The position numbers and the translations under genes were made by a program. Source: CAYSRJ01 sp964525675 (GTDB lineage Bacteria > Spirochaetota > B62-G9 > DRHN01). From it: a stretch of 12,005 nt of DNA. The notes beneath the pieces were generated by a model. That model was not told the origin of the DNA. It worked only from the letters and a program-made list of their open reading frames with translations, and did not search any database. Shown in pieces: positions 5,722-12,005 of this stretch (the stretch's first letter is position 1; every line of letters begins with the position of its first letter). The stretch lies in assembly GCA_964525675.1 (NCBI GenBank), contig CAZGJW010000090.1, positions 1-12,005 on the forward strand. Direction: 5' to 3'.

Positions 5722-7104
5722 ATGTTAAGTTTCATGGAAGTTATAGACAGGGCCGTTGAAGGCCCGCTCATGTCCGACCAGGACTACTACCTGAAACGGT
5801 TCGTACCCGAGTTGAAAAAGGTCATTCAGCAGTATAAAATTAAATACAACCCTGAAACCCCGCTTCCGTCCGATGATGCCCTCGCAGACACCATTTTCGA
5901 TGCTGCCGTTGATTTTTTTGCGCGGGTCGGCGCGTACTGTCCCGACACATCGAGGGTGATGGAGTTTACAAAGGACGAGATTCTTCAGGCTGCTGCAAAA
6001 GCCCCGTCTGAATCAACGTTCGGGGAAGGTCCGGATAGAAAAATCATGCGGTCGAGAAAGCCGGATGAGCACACAGAGCCCTGGTACCACTGCGGAGGCG
6101 GCATTTATACCACATCCGAAGCTATATTCATGGCTCAGGTCGAGGGTCTTGCGAGCATACGTAAGGCAAACTCCCTTTCCATACCGACATCGATAAATAT
6201 CAGAGGAAAGGATGCCCGTGTCAGATCACCCCATGAGGTGCTCGCTGCATTGAAAACTGTGACCATGGCCCGGGATGCGTGCAGAAGGGCCGGCCGGCCG
6301 GGTCTTCCCATTTTAAACGGCATTTCAACCGCGACTGGACCGATTTCAATGTTTGCTGCCTCACACCCAAACTTCGGACTTCGGCCGTCTGACGGATATC
6401 TGGTCGACTCACTCGCAGAGCTGGTTGTCGATTTTGAGGCGCTCGACAAGGTTGCGTTCTATACGAATATCGGGGCAAATATCGGCTCTACATCTACGCC
6501 TCTGTTCGGCGGATACAACGGAGGGGCGGAAGGAAATGTAATCGTAACGGTTGTGTACAACCTCCTCGGTATACTCGTTTTTCGCGGAACCTACAATTAT
6601 AACGCGCCCCTGCACACAAAACTTCGGGTCTCCTCGACACGCCCGCTTCTGTGGATAATAAGTCTTGCAAACCAGGCAATACACAGAAATGCCCCGTATC
6701 CGACTCTGAACCTCCCCTATCTTGGTGGAGGAGCGGGAACGGACTGCTACTACCAGGAAATGGCGGCATATCACACCTGCGTCGTTACCTCGGGAGGTAA
6801 TATGCTCTCGGGGCATCCGTCGATTGCAGTTACTCCTGACAGTATTGTTCCGCTTGACCATGTTCTCAATGTGGAGGTGGCTGAAGCAGCCTCGAAATTA
6901 ACGAGAAAAGAGGCGAATCCGATTGTACTCAAGCTCCTCGAGAAGTATGAAAACCAGCTCAAGGATCCGCCAAAGGGACTTACCTATCAGGAATGCTACG
7001 ACGTTGTGACCGGAAGGCTCATAAACAAGGAGTATGTGGACCATGTAAACAGGATGCGAAACGAGCTGAAGGAGATGAGACTACCTGTAATGATAAGCAT
7101 GTAG
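5722..7104 (+). CDS. MtmB-family methyltransferase without pyrrolysine (module B), complete
   Basis: A 460-residue protein, nearly the length of archaeal MtmB (458), matching it from end to end. Shared landmarks include a DT-R block (75-78), SPHEVLAA (169-176), AGRPG (190-194), LFGGYNGGAE (261-270), SSTR (304-307), MLSG (361-364) and YQECYDV (422-428). MtmB is a TIM-barrel enzyme that transfers methyl from monomethylamine to a corrinoid protein, using pyrrolysine 202 directly after GRPGM. Here GRPGL is followed by Pro196 (codon CCC at 6307), there is no in-frame TAG, and no pyrrolysine synthesis gene is visible. The fold and corrinoid partner suggest the enzyme still makes methyl-Co(III), but on a substrate that does not need pyrrolysine activation, as in the non-Pyl branch of the MttB family. 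The start is supported by AGGAGG at 5711. It follows its presumed corrinoid partner. Substrate unknown. Confidence 0.88.
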   Translation: MLSFMEVIDRAVEGPLMSDQDYYLKRFVPELKKVIQQYKIKYNPETPLPSDDALADTIFDAAVDFFARVGAYCPDTSRVMEFTKDEILQAAAKAPSESTFGEGPDRKIMRSRKPDEHTEPWYHCGGGIYTTSEAIFMAQVEGLASIRKANSLSIPTSINIRGKDARVRSPHEVLAALKTVTMARDACRRAGRPGLPILNGISTATGPISMFAASHPNFGLRPSDGYLVDSLAELVVDFEALDKVAFYTNIGANIGSTSTPLFGGYNGGAEGNVIVTVVYNLLGILVFRGTYNYNAPLHTKLRVSSTRPLLWIISLANQAIHRNAPYPTLNLPYLGGGAGTDCYYQEMAAYHTCVVTSGGNMLSGHPSIAVTPDSIVPLDHVLNVEVAEAASKLTRKEANPIVLKLLEKYENQLKDPPKGLTYQECYDVVTGRLINKEYVDHVNRMRNELKEMRLPVMISM

Positions 7105-7185
7105 AAAATGAAGCTCGCGGATCAGCGGTGGAGGCGCTTACTAACAATCAGACTATACTGAGTAATATTTATTCGGGTATCTCTC

Positions 7186-7749
7186 ATGAGTGAGAAAATA
7201 ATCGGTGTGCGCGGTGGTAAGGTCCTGAGGCGACGCATCAGCTATACAGGGAAATCATCGCGCAGACTCCGGTGAAAAAGGAACAGGATCATCTGCGCGT
7301 TATTATGTACAGCAACCCGAAAATCCCTTCCCGACCGTTTGCAGTACAGGGCACGGGGAAAAGCCCTGTTCCTCTGATGGTTGACACCGCATAAGCCCTC
7401 GTGCGGGCAGGCGCTGATTTTATTGTAATGCCCTGCGTTACTGCGCATTTTTTTATCGAGGATCTCCAAAAAAATATTACCATTTCTATAATATCGATTA
7501 TAGATGTTATAGAAAATTATATTAAATTACACTTCTCCGGAATAAATGCTGCGGGTATTCTCGCCACGGACGCGTTTATTAAAGCCTCAATTATTCAAAA
7601 CAGACTTTCAATGATTTCAGTGCGCAGTATCGTGCCCGACAGGAACGGACAGATCACTGTTGAACGATGATGGTGATATTAATGTCCCGATTATTGATTC
7701 GCTAAAGCTTCTGGCAGGAGAAGCGGTCAGGCGGGCAGTTGATGAATGA
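7186..7749 (+). pseudogene. Aspartate/glutamate racemase, degraded
   Basis: Three frames together spell an aspartate racemase-like protein. Frame one gives MSEKIIGV.GG (from ATG 7186). A one-base loss near 7216-7220, where the family has GGMGPEAT, shifts to a second frame reading EIIAQTPVKKEQDHLRVIMY and SNPKIPSRP. A TAA at 7392-7394 interrupts this, and the same frame then continues with RAGADFIVMPCVTAHFF, which holds the first catalytic cysteine, as far as a stop at 7668-7670. The last frame (7669-7749) gives the family's C-terminal VPIIDSL..LAGEAVRRAV. About 45-50 residues normally between these parts, including the second catalytic Cys in GCTE, are missing, so this is a true deletion and not only sequencing error. 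It starts 81 bp after the module B methyltransferase. A racemase or amino-acid function once linked to this locus is possible. Confidence 0.85.
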
Positions 7750-7756
7750 AACAGGT

Positions 7757-8434
7757 CTACTGATAGATTCTTGTTCCAAAAAGTACTGTGCCCAACCTGA
7801 CCATGGTGCTCCCCTCCTCTATCGCCACTTTGTATGAGTGAGACATCCCCATTGACAGTGTTTTCATATCGATGTGCGGAAGGTGAAGCGTGCAGAGCCT
7901 GTCGAAAATCTGCCGTGTCTTTCGGAAGTACGGGCGTATTTCTTCCGGATCCCCTGTGACTGGGCCCATTGTCATGAGCCCCTTGACCCTCAGAAATTCC
8001 ATCCCGGCCATTTCATTTATCAGATCCTCGATCAGTACATACTCCGGGCTGAATCCGCTTTTTGTCAGCTCACTTCCGATATTTACCTCAATATACACGG
8101 GGACAACCTTCCCGCGCTCAGCTGCCCTTCTATTGACCGCATCCGCCTTTTTAAGGGAATCAATCGTCTGAATAACATTGAAAAGCTCAAGGGCCTTGTT
8201 GATCTTGTTGGTCTGCAAATGCCCGATCATGTGCCACTGTATGCTCTTTGCCGCGTCGCCGAGCTCGTTGTGTAGAGTCTCTGCCTCCTGAACGTAGTTT
8301 TCACCAATATCCGTAACACCCGCATCGATTACCTGGGCGACCTCGTTAGCCGTTCTTGTCTTGACAGCGGCAACTATGGTGACGTGTTCAGGGACATCCT
8401 CCCGTATTTTACTGTACTTTTCACCGATTGTCAT
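7757..8434 (-). CDS. yggS: YggS/PLPBP-family pyridoxal phosphate-binding protein
   Basis: A 225-residue single-domain protein with the alanine-racemase-like TIM barrel that binds PLP and helps PLP homeostasis; it has no known enzymatic activity. The PLP lysine is K25 in VAAVKTRT, and the family motifs GENYVQEA, WHMIGHLQTNK and LSMGMSHSYKVAIEEGSTMVRLG are present. Length and C-terminus are normal for the family. The start codon overlaps the stop of the upstream ATPase gene by four bases (ATGA), so it is translated as part of that operon; its own ribosome site (GAGAG) is weak. The co-transcription with an iron-sulfur ATPase is unusual compared with the more common neighbours proC or cell-division genes. 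No sign of damage. Confidence 0.93.
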   Translation of the reverse strand: MTIGEKYSKIREDVPEHVTIVAAVKTRTANEVAQVIDAGVTDIGENYVQEAETLHNELGDAAKSIQWHMIGHLQTNKINKALELFNVIQTIDSLKKADAVNRRAAERGKVVPVYIEVNIGSELTKSGFSPEYVLIEDLINEMAGMEFLRVKGLMTMGPVTGDPEEIRPYFRKTRQIFDRLCTLHLPHIDMKTLSMGMSHSYKVAIEEGSTMVRLGTVLFGTRIYQ

Positions 8435-10332
8435 TGTTCTCTCTTTTTTGCAGGTATAGGCCGGGCCTGTAGCACCTGTGATGTTACAGTTTCCCAGATT
8501 TCTTTCAGGGAATCCATTACCGGGCCGTTGCTGTATTCAACAATCGAGAGGCCTTGAATCTGCGCATCGATAAAAGCAGTGTCATAGGGAATACGTCCTA
8601 ACAGCTCACACCCCCTTTCGAGGGCGATCTCCCCGATCCTGTCGGTCATTTCTTCATTGAGATCGTATTTATTGACGATTATACCTGTTCGCACCCGGAA
8701 AAAGCCTGTTACCTCCAGTATACGTTCAAGATCATGTACGCCGGATACGGTCGGCTCGGTCACCACAACCGCATAATCAGCACCGGTAATCGAAGAAATG
8801 ACCGGACAGCCTGTTCCCGGTGACCCGTCGATAACCGAAAGAGAAATCTGTCTTTCTCCGGCGAACCTGTCTTTTTTATTCCGCACAAGGGTCACGAGTT
8901 TTCCTGAATTCTCCTCCGCGATTCCAAGCTTTGCATGGCTCATTGGCCCGAACCGGGTGTCCGACACGAACCATTCTCCATTAACCGCTTCCGTCAGGTG
9001 TACGGCATTATCCCTGCATACAAGACCGCACACCCCACAGCCTTCGCATGACGTCGGATTTATAGTATACTTCAATTTGCCGTTATCCTCAACCGTATCA
9101 ATGGCATCGAAGCGGCATGCATCGTAGCAGCGGCCGCATCCGGTACATCTGTCCTGATCGATCGAGGCGAGATACGAACCACTGAAAAGGCCCGATTCCT
9201 TCACTTCAGGCTGGAGAATGAGATGCAGGTCTGCAGCGTCGACATCACAGTCCGAAATGATGATTTTATTGGAGAGCGCGGTAAAACCGGCAACAATCGA
9301 TGTTTTTCCGGTCCCTCCTTTGCCGCTTATGACCACAACCTCCGCCGGCCTTTCCCCTCCATGGATATCGGCATCCACCGATGTGTGAGCAATGCTGGCA
9401 GACGGTACGGCCTTTGCGGGTTTTTTCCTGGCAGTTCTCTTTTCGCCTGCTGCAGCACACATGTCCCGTGCAAGCCTGGCAAAAAGGTCCCTGTATTCCG
9501 GAATACGATCCACAACGAGCGCTCCGGTTGAGTATGTTTCCGCTATCCTGCGGTCATCGGGTATTTCACCGATGATTTCAAGCCCTTCGCCCCTGCAGTA
9601 GATCTTCAATTCGTCATTCCGGTATTCGGCACGGTTGACAAGAACAACCGGTTCCCGATCAAGCTCCCTGCACATCTCGACCGCAAGGCGCAGGTCGTTG
9701 ATTCCGAAAGGAGTGGGGTCTGTTACGAGAACGCAGAGGTCCGCATCTTTCAGCGTTTCCACAACCGGGCATGCCGTGCCAGGGGGAGAATCGAGTATAT
9801 TGATTCCTTCTGCAGTATACTCTTTGACTCTCCTGATCAAGCGGGGAGACATTCCGCCCTCAGCAGTCTCAAGAAGCGCGTAATGCACGTCGATGAGACC
9901 GCTTTCACCGTGCACAAGGGTGCCGATCTTCTTTTCCTTTTCAATAATCGCGTTCACCGGGCAGACGATTTTGCACGCATCACATGCATGACAGAGATTG
10001 TTGAAAAAAAGCATCGTATCGTTGATTTTCGTAATTGCGTTGTAGTTGCATACCTCCACGCATCTGCCACATTTTGTGCACAGGGAGTCATCGATACCAG
10101 CCGGTGAGGTAAGTAGAACATCCTCTTTGCCGGAAATGACCGGTTTCAGAAAGAGGTGGCCGTTCGGCTCCTCCACATCGCAGTCGAGATATGTCAGTCT
10201 CCCTTTTTGCAGGATTTTAGCGCAGGTATCGATCTGCAGACCCTCCTGTGCAAGAACTGCAGCGATGTTAGTTGCAACAAATGTTTTTCCCGTACCACCT
10301 TTACCGCTCGATATGGCGATTGTTCGTCTCAT
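8431..10332 (-). CDS. Tandem-fused MinD/CooC-like ATPase with four 4Fe-4S motifs
   Basis: A 633-residue protein made of two homologous P-loop ATPase halves that are usually separate adjacent genes. Half one has a deviant Walker A GKGGTGKT (10-17), DCDVEEPN (50-57), ferredoxin cysteines C85/88/91/95 and C114/117/120/124, and LDSPPGTACPV (180-190). Half two has GKGGTGKT (337-344), DCDVDAAD (361-368), C396/399/402/406, C429/432/435/439 and IDGSPGTGCPV (501-511). A basic, Ala/Pro-rich linker of about 40 residues (291-330) joins them, with no stop or start pattern left at the junction. Such proteins are thought to act in metal-cofactor or iron-sulfur maturation or as redox-linked chaperones; the role here is not established. 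Deviant Walker A ATPases dimerise, so the fusion would build an intramolecular pseudo-dimer. It follows a zinc-ribbon MPRGDGTGP gene and overlaps yggS by four bases. Confidence 0.9.
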   Translation of the reverse strand: MRRTIAISSGKGGTGKTFVATNIAAVLAQEGLQIDTCAKILQKGRLTYLDCDVEEPNGHLFLKPVISGKEDVLLTSPAGIDDSLCTKCGRCVEVCNYNAITKINDTMLFFNNLCHACDACKIVCPVNAIIEKEKKIGTLVHGESGLIDVHYALLETAEGGMSPRLIRRVKEYTAEGINILDSPPGTACPVVETLKDADLCVLVTDPTPFGINDLRLAVEMCRELDREPVVLVNRAEYRNDELKIYCRGEGLEIIGEIPDDRRIAETYSTGALVVDRIPEYRDLFARLARDMCAAAGEKRTARKKPAKAVPSASIAHTSVDADIHGGERPAEVVVISGKGGTGKTSIVAGFTALSNKIIISDCDVDAADLHLILQPEVKESGLFSGSYLASIDQDRCTGCGRCYDACRFDAIDTVEDNGKLKYTINPTSCEGCGVCGLVCRDNAVHLTEAVNGEWFVSDTRFGPMSHAKLGIAEENSGKLVTLVRNKKDRFAGERQISLSVIDGSPGTGCPVISSITGADYAVVVTEPTVSGVHDLERILEVTGFFRVRTGIIVNKYDLNEEMTDRIGEIALERGCELLGRIPYDTAFIDAQIQGLSIVEYSNGPVMDSLKEIWETVTSQVLQARPIPAKKREQ

Positions 10333-10378
10333 AGATGTATTCCTTTCGTTTATTCTGCAGCTTTATCCAGCGTCTACG

Positions 10379-10396
10379 AAAAACGGCCGTGTTTTT
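10379..10396. terminator. Short hairpin between the zinc-ribbon gene and the ATPase gene
   Basis: AAAAAC (10379-10384) and GTTTTT (10391-10396) form a six-pair stem around GGCCGT, with T-rich flanks on both strands. It could be an attenuator reducing read-through into the ATPase gene, but the stem is AT-rich and weak. Confidence 0.3.
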
Positions 10397-10407
10397 TATG
10401 CACGATG

Positions 10408-10620
10408 CTATTTTCTGAGCATTGGGGTTCCGCAATCGGGGCATCGCATGCTGGTGCACGGTGTACCGGGCCTGTGTGTCACCTCTTTTCCGCATGCCGG
10501 ACATACACATCCACCCCCTGGCCCCAAGCCTGCGCCGCCGCCGCGGCCTGATCTGCCTCCCATTCCTCTTCCGGTGCCCGCACCGCCTCCTGCCGGACCG
10601 GTTCCATCTCCTCTGGGCAT
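10408..10620 (-). CDS. Small Gly-rich MPRGDGTGP zinc-ribbon protein
   Basis: Seventy residues: the N-terminal MPRGDGTGP signature, a glycine/arginine-rich stretch to residue 37, then a zinc-ribbon-like tail with CxxC pairs C40/C43 and C60/C63 and extra cysteines 38 and 55, ending in PMLRK. Proteins of this type are often found beside MinD-type iron-sulfur ATPases and dinitrogenase-cofactor-like (NifX/NifB-C) proteins, but have no proven function. I start at ATG 10620, which has AGGAGG six bases before it; the frame extends further up without a better ribosome site. It is the first gene of the operon leading to the fused ATPase and probably binds zinc or an iron centre; partner of the ATPase is inference from position. 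Confidence 0.8.
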   Translation of the reverse strand: MPRGDGTGPAGGGAGTGRGMGGRSGRGGGAGLGPGGGCVCPACGKEVTHRPGTPCTSMRCPDCGTPMLRK

Positions 10621-10640
10621 AGTTTCCTCCTCATTAAAAT

Positions 10641-10689
10641 TGATAATGGGTTTCATTACCAAAATAATACGGTTCCACCTATTTGTCTA
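10641..10689 (-). promoter_or_regulatory. Possible promoter and palindrome upstream of the zinc-ribbon gene
   Basis: On the minus strand TAGACA (10689-10684), a 17-bp spacer and TATTTT (10666-10661) form a moderate sigma70 match. Directly downstream, where transcription would start, lies an inverted repeat TGATAATG-N5-CATTACCA (plus strand 10641-10661, one mismatch between arms), an operator-like site. Both calls are tentative in AT-rich DNA. Confidence 0.4.
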
Positions 10690-10791
10690 TTGTTTTTAAA
10701 TGTGACCGGTTTTTACAAGTCATTGTAATAAAGAAATATCTGTTAAAAATTAAACATGTTTCATTTTGCAACAAAAGCTGTTTAAAAAAAT

Positions 10792-10820
10792 AAGTAATGC
10801 AACGAAAAAAAGTAATGCAA
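10792..10820. repeat. Direct repeat AAGTAATGCAA x2
   Basis: Two identical 11-bp copies (10792-10802 and 10810-10820), 18 bp apart start to start, lie in the non-coding stretch between the divergent MPRGDGTGP genes. The A-tracts after each copy make the DNA likely curved. They are about 145-170 bp upstream of the sigma54 promoter and could be regulator sites. Confidence 0.6.
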
Positions 10821-10839
10821 AAACCGTATACAGCGGCAT

Positions 10840-10865
10840 CATTCTACAATATGTAGTATAGAATG
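10840..10865. promoter_or_regulatory. Dyad symmetric site, candidate activator binding site
   Basis: A 26-bp element with perfect 7-bp arms CATTCTA (10840-10846) and TAGAATG (10859-10865) and partial symmetry inside. It lies about 100 bp upstream of the -24 box of a sigma54 promoter, a usual position for an enhancer-binding-protein site. Confidence 0.5.
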
Positions 10866-10963
10866 GGTATATATCCGGATTCATCGTCCCATTTAATTAA
10901 ATTAATGCCCGGAGTTAAATAAAATAAAGGAATTTGAAGTGATTGGTGCAGATCTTTTAATTT

Positions 10964-10979
10964 TGGCACGGTATTTGTA
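10964..10979 (+). promoter_or_regulatory. Sigma54 (RpoN) promoter
   Basis: TGGCACG-GTAT-TTGTA (10964-10979) matches the -24/-12 consensus TGGCACGnnnnTTGCW except for T in place of C in the -12 element, with the required ten bases between GG and the GT doublet. It lies about 48 bp before the DUF5320-like gene, leaving a leader of roughly 35 bases. Transcription should need an AAA+ activator; a dyad at 10840-10865 is a candidate site. Confidence 0.75.
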
Positions 10980-11026
10980 TTAATATACATGAAGAGTATC
11001 AAATTATATTGCTAGGAGGTGTGGTT

Positions 11027-11416
11027 ATGCCACGCGGTGATGGAACCGGCCCCGGTGGAATGGGACCAATGACAGGACGCGCAGCCGGGTACTGCGCAGG
11101 ATATTCTATGCCCGGATATTTAAACCCTGCTCCAGGTCGAGGCGGATTCTGGGGAGGAGGCGCCTGGGGAAGAGGCCGCGGCTATAGACACATGTACTAT
11201 GCAACCGGGCTCCCCTATTGGGCACGGGGGGATTACGGGGCTACTGCTCCAGGGTATGCATATCCTCCTGTGAATCCCTACTATGGAGCGGCGCCTGTTT
11301 CCAGAGAGGATCAGGTAAAAGCACTGCAGTCTCAGGCTGATATGCTCAGTAAAAGCCTCGAAGATGTGAATAAGGCGATCTCGGATCTTGAAGAAGAGAG
11401 CGGCGACCAAAAGTAG
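11027..11416 (+). CDS. DUF5320-like MPRGDGTGP protein
   Basis: A 129-residue protein of the small 'MPRGDGTGPxGxGPMTGR' family. Order: signature MPRGDGTGP (1-9) and GPMTGRAAGYC (13-23); a Gly/Tyr/Trp/Pro-rich low-complexity middle (30-90); and a C-terminal coiled coil (92-126, SREDQVKALQSQADMLSKSL...). Only one cysteine, C23. No signal peptide or membrane segment. The start at ATG 11027 has TAGGAGG seven bases upstream; a TTG further up (11009) lies before this site and is rejected. Family members occur in anaerobes near MinD-like iron-sulfur ATPases, as here across the divergent intergenic region; biochemical function is unknown. The sigma54 promoter indicates control by an enhancer-binding protein, thus expression under a special nutritional or redox condition. 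Confidence 0.85.
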   Translation: MPRGDGTGPGGMGPMTGRAAGYCAGYSMPGYLNPAPGRGGFWGGGAWGRGRGYRHMYYATGLPYWARGDYGATAPGYAYPPVNPYYGAAPVSREDQVKALQSQADMLSKSLEDVNKAISDLEEESGDQK

Positions 11417-11457
11417 CGGCAATAACATCCGGAGTGCGCAGGGTATTGTCATGAGTA

Positions 11458-11509
11458 TTCCCTCTGTCGGGTCCACAAAGCTTTTCTCCGGAGTATCCTT
11501 CAGAGGGAA
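11458..11509. terminator. Long-loop inverted repeat downstream of the DUF5320-like gene
   Basis: Perfect 9-bp arms TTCCCTCTG (11458-11466) and CAGAGGGAA (11501-11509) enclose 34 bases that contain CTCCGGAG. It lies between two convergent coding segments, which suits a bidirectional stop or mRNA end, but no T-run follows on either strand, so a rho-independent terminator is not certain. Confidence 0.4.
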
Positions 11510-11521
11510 AGCCTCTCCAAC

Positions 11522-11850
11522 TTAACTCTCAACACATTTTGTTGTATTTGCACTAACGCACATATTTTCTCTGTTTCTTATTAGTATGTCCCGCTGGATC
11601 TGAACTGCTTTACTCTCTTTGGCATATCCCTTGAGCTCGTTGGTAGCTTCTTTCAATTCTTCAAGTTCTTTTTCAAGGTTCTCTATATCTTTTGCAGCGG
11701 AAGTTTCTTCATCTTCCATACTCTAAAGTTTTTTATTGATCTGTACACAATCTCACTGGTTATTGCTTCATACTCTTTCTGAGTCTTAATGAGCGTTATT
11801 TGCCCCTCATATTTTTACTTGTCCGAGAGAAGCCGTTCTTTTTCGGTACT
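11522..11850 (-). pseudogene. Probable broken coiled-coil zinc-ribbon protein gene (C4-type, DUF164/CT398-like)
   Basis: On the minus strand one frame reads STEKERLLSDK, a TAA (11817-11815), then KYEGQITLIKTQKEYEAITSEI; around 11720-11735, near an A-run, the coherent frame shifts to MEDEETSAAKDIENLEKELEELKE and on to a stop at 11522. Together this resembles the middle of the two-helix coiled-coil part of C4-type zinc-ribbon proteins, where K.N.EYEAL..EI is followed by an acidic ..EEIE.LE.EL segment. The N-terminal part and the C-terminal zinc ribbon with its cysteines are missing. The 65-codon open frame at 11522-11719 could be translated alone from ATG 11719, but its ribosome site is poor. 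I judge it a remnant; an intact small coiled-coil protein is the alternative. Confidence 0.5.
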
Positions 11851-12005
11851 ATATAACACCGAACAAAAAGCATGTAAGATTATGTGTGCATTGAATTTAA
11901 GTGCATTCAACAAGGAGAAGATTTACAAAAATCAGTTATTTTCTCATTGTCATTTTTTCGATAATTCATTATATTTCTTTATGTTATAATGAATTAGGCT
12001 ACAAA
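11851..12005. other. Non-coding AT-rich end with perfect 12-bp inverted repeat
   Basis: No credible gene is seen here. TAATTCATTATA (11962-11973) and TATAATGAATTA (11985-11996) form a perfect 12-bp inverted repeat with an 11-bp spacer, containing a TATAAT box at 11985-11990 but without a matching -35. It could be an operator, a promoter region of a gene beyond the edge, or a transposon end remnant. Confidence 0.5.

Noticed and set aside
5722..7104. Amber codon read as pyrrolysine in the methyltransferase
   Set aside because: The reading frame has no in-frame TAG and the position aligned with Pyl202 is CCC (Pro).
7105..7185. Terminator after the module B methyltransferase
   Set aside because: No stem with a following T-run; only a short CTCATGAG palindrome at 7183-7190.
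10046..10699. 217-residue open frame on the plus strand opposite the ATPase and zinc-ribbon genes
   Set aside because: Proline-rich mirror of the Gly-rich minus-strand gene, no ribosome site, covers an operon start.
11789..11989. 66-residue open frame at the right end
   Set aside because: Phe/Tyr-rich composition typical of AT-rich non-coding DNA; it overlaps the gene remnant and the inverted repeat.
1..12005. CRISPR array, tRNA or insertion sequence
   Set aside because: No regularly spaced repeats of suitable size, no cloverleaf noticed on reading, and no transposase-like reading frame.

Overview
The window reads as a piece of an anaerobic bacterial chromosome. The evidence is cobamide-dependent methyltransferase genes, a MinD/CooC-like ATPase carrying ferredoxin clusters, glycine-rich 'MPRGDGTGP' proteins, strong AGGAGG ribosome binding sites and both sigma70- and sigma54-type promoters. 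Gene style and content suggest a Desulfobacterota-like (former Deltaproteobacteria) or similar syntroph or sulfate reducer, but this is inference; no rRNA or other marker gene is present.

Left part (1-7104): a methyl-transfer locus. Two separate modules each pair a corrinoid protein with a methyltransferase of the monomethylamine methyltransferase (MtmB) family. Module A lies on the minus strand (corrinoid gene 766-1428, methyltransferase 1-766, cut by the window edge). Module B lies on the plus strand (corrinoid gene 4953-5612, methyltransferase 5722-7104). In both methyltransferases the position that holds pyrrolysine in archaeal MtmB carries an ordinary residue (Gly195 in A, Pro196 in B), so these are non-pyrrolysine relatives with unknown substrate. 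Between the modules, on the minus strand, sit three phosphotransferase-fold kinase genes: two tandem choline/ethanolamine-kinase-like paralogs and one larger APH/homoserine-kinase-like protein. Module A has a near-consensus promoter with a perfect palindrome in its spacer; the kinase set and module B have divergent promoters about 45 bp apart. A reasonable hypothesis is a catabolic or salvage locus for a methylated amine or amino-alcohol, with kinases acting before or after demethylation. The methyl acceptor enzyme and the corrinoid reductive activator are not in the window.

Middle (7105-7757): the wreck of an aspartate/glutamate racemase gene, with frameshifts, a stop codon and loss of the region holding the second catalytic cysteine.

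Right part (7757-12005): a minus-strand operon of a small Gly-rich zinc-ribbon protein, a 633-residue tandem fusion of two MinD-type ATPases each with two 4Fe-4S motifs, and a YggS-type PLP-binding protein. Divergent to it, under a convincing sigma54 (-24/-12) promoter with upstream repeats and a dyad, is a second MPRGDGTGP protein (DUF5320-like). The right end holds a probable broken gene for a coiled-coil zinc-ribbon protein and a perfect 12-bp inverted repeat at the edge.
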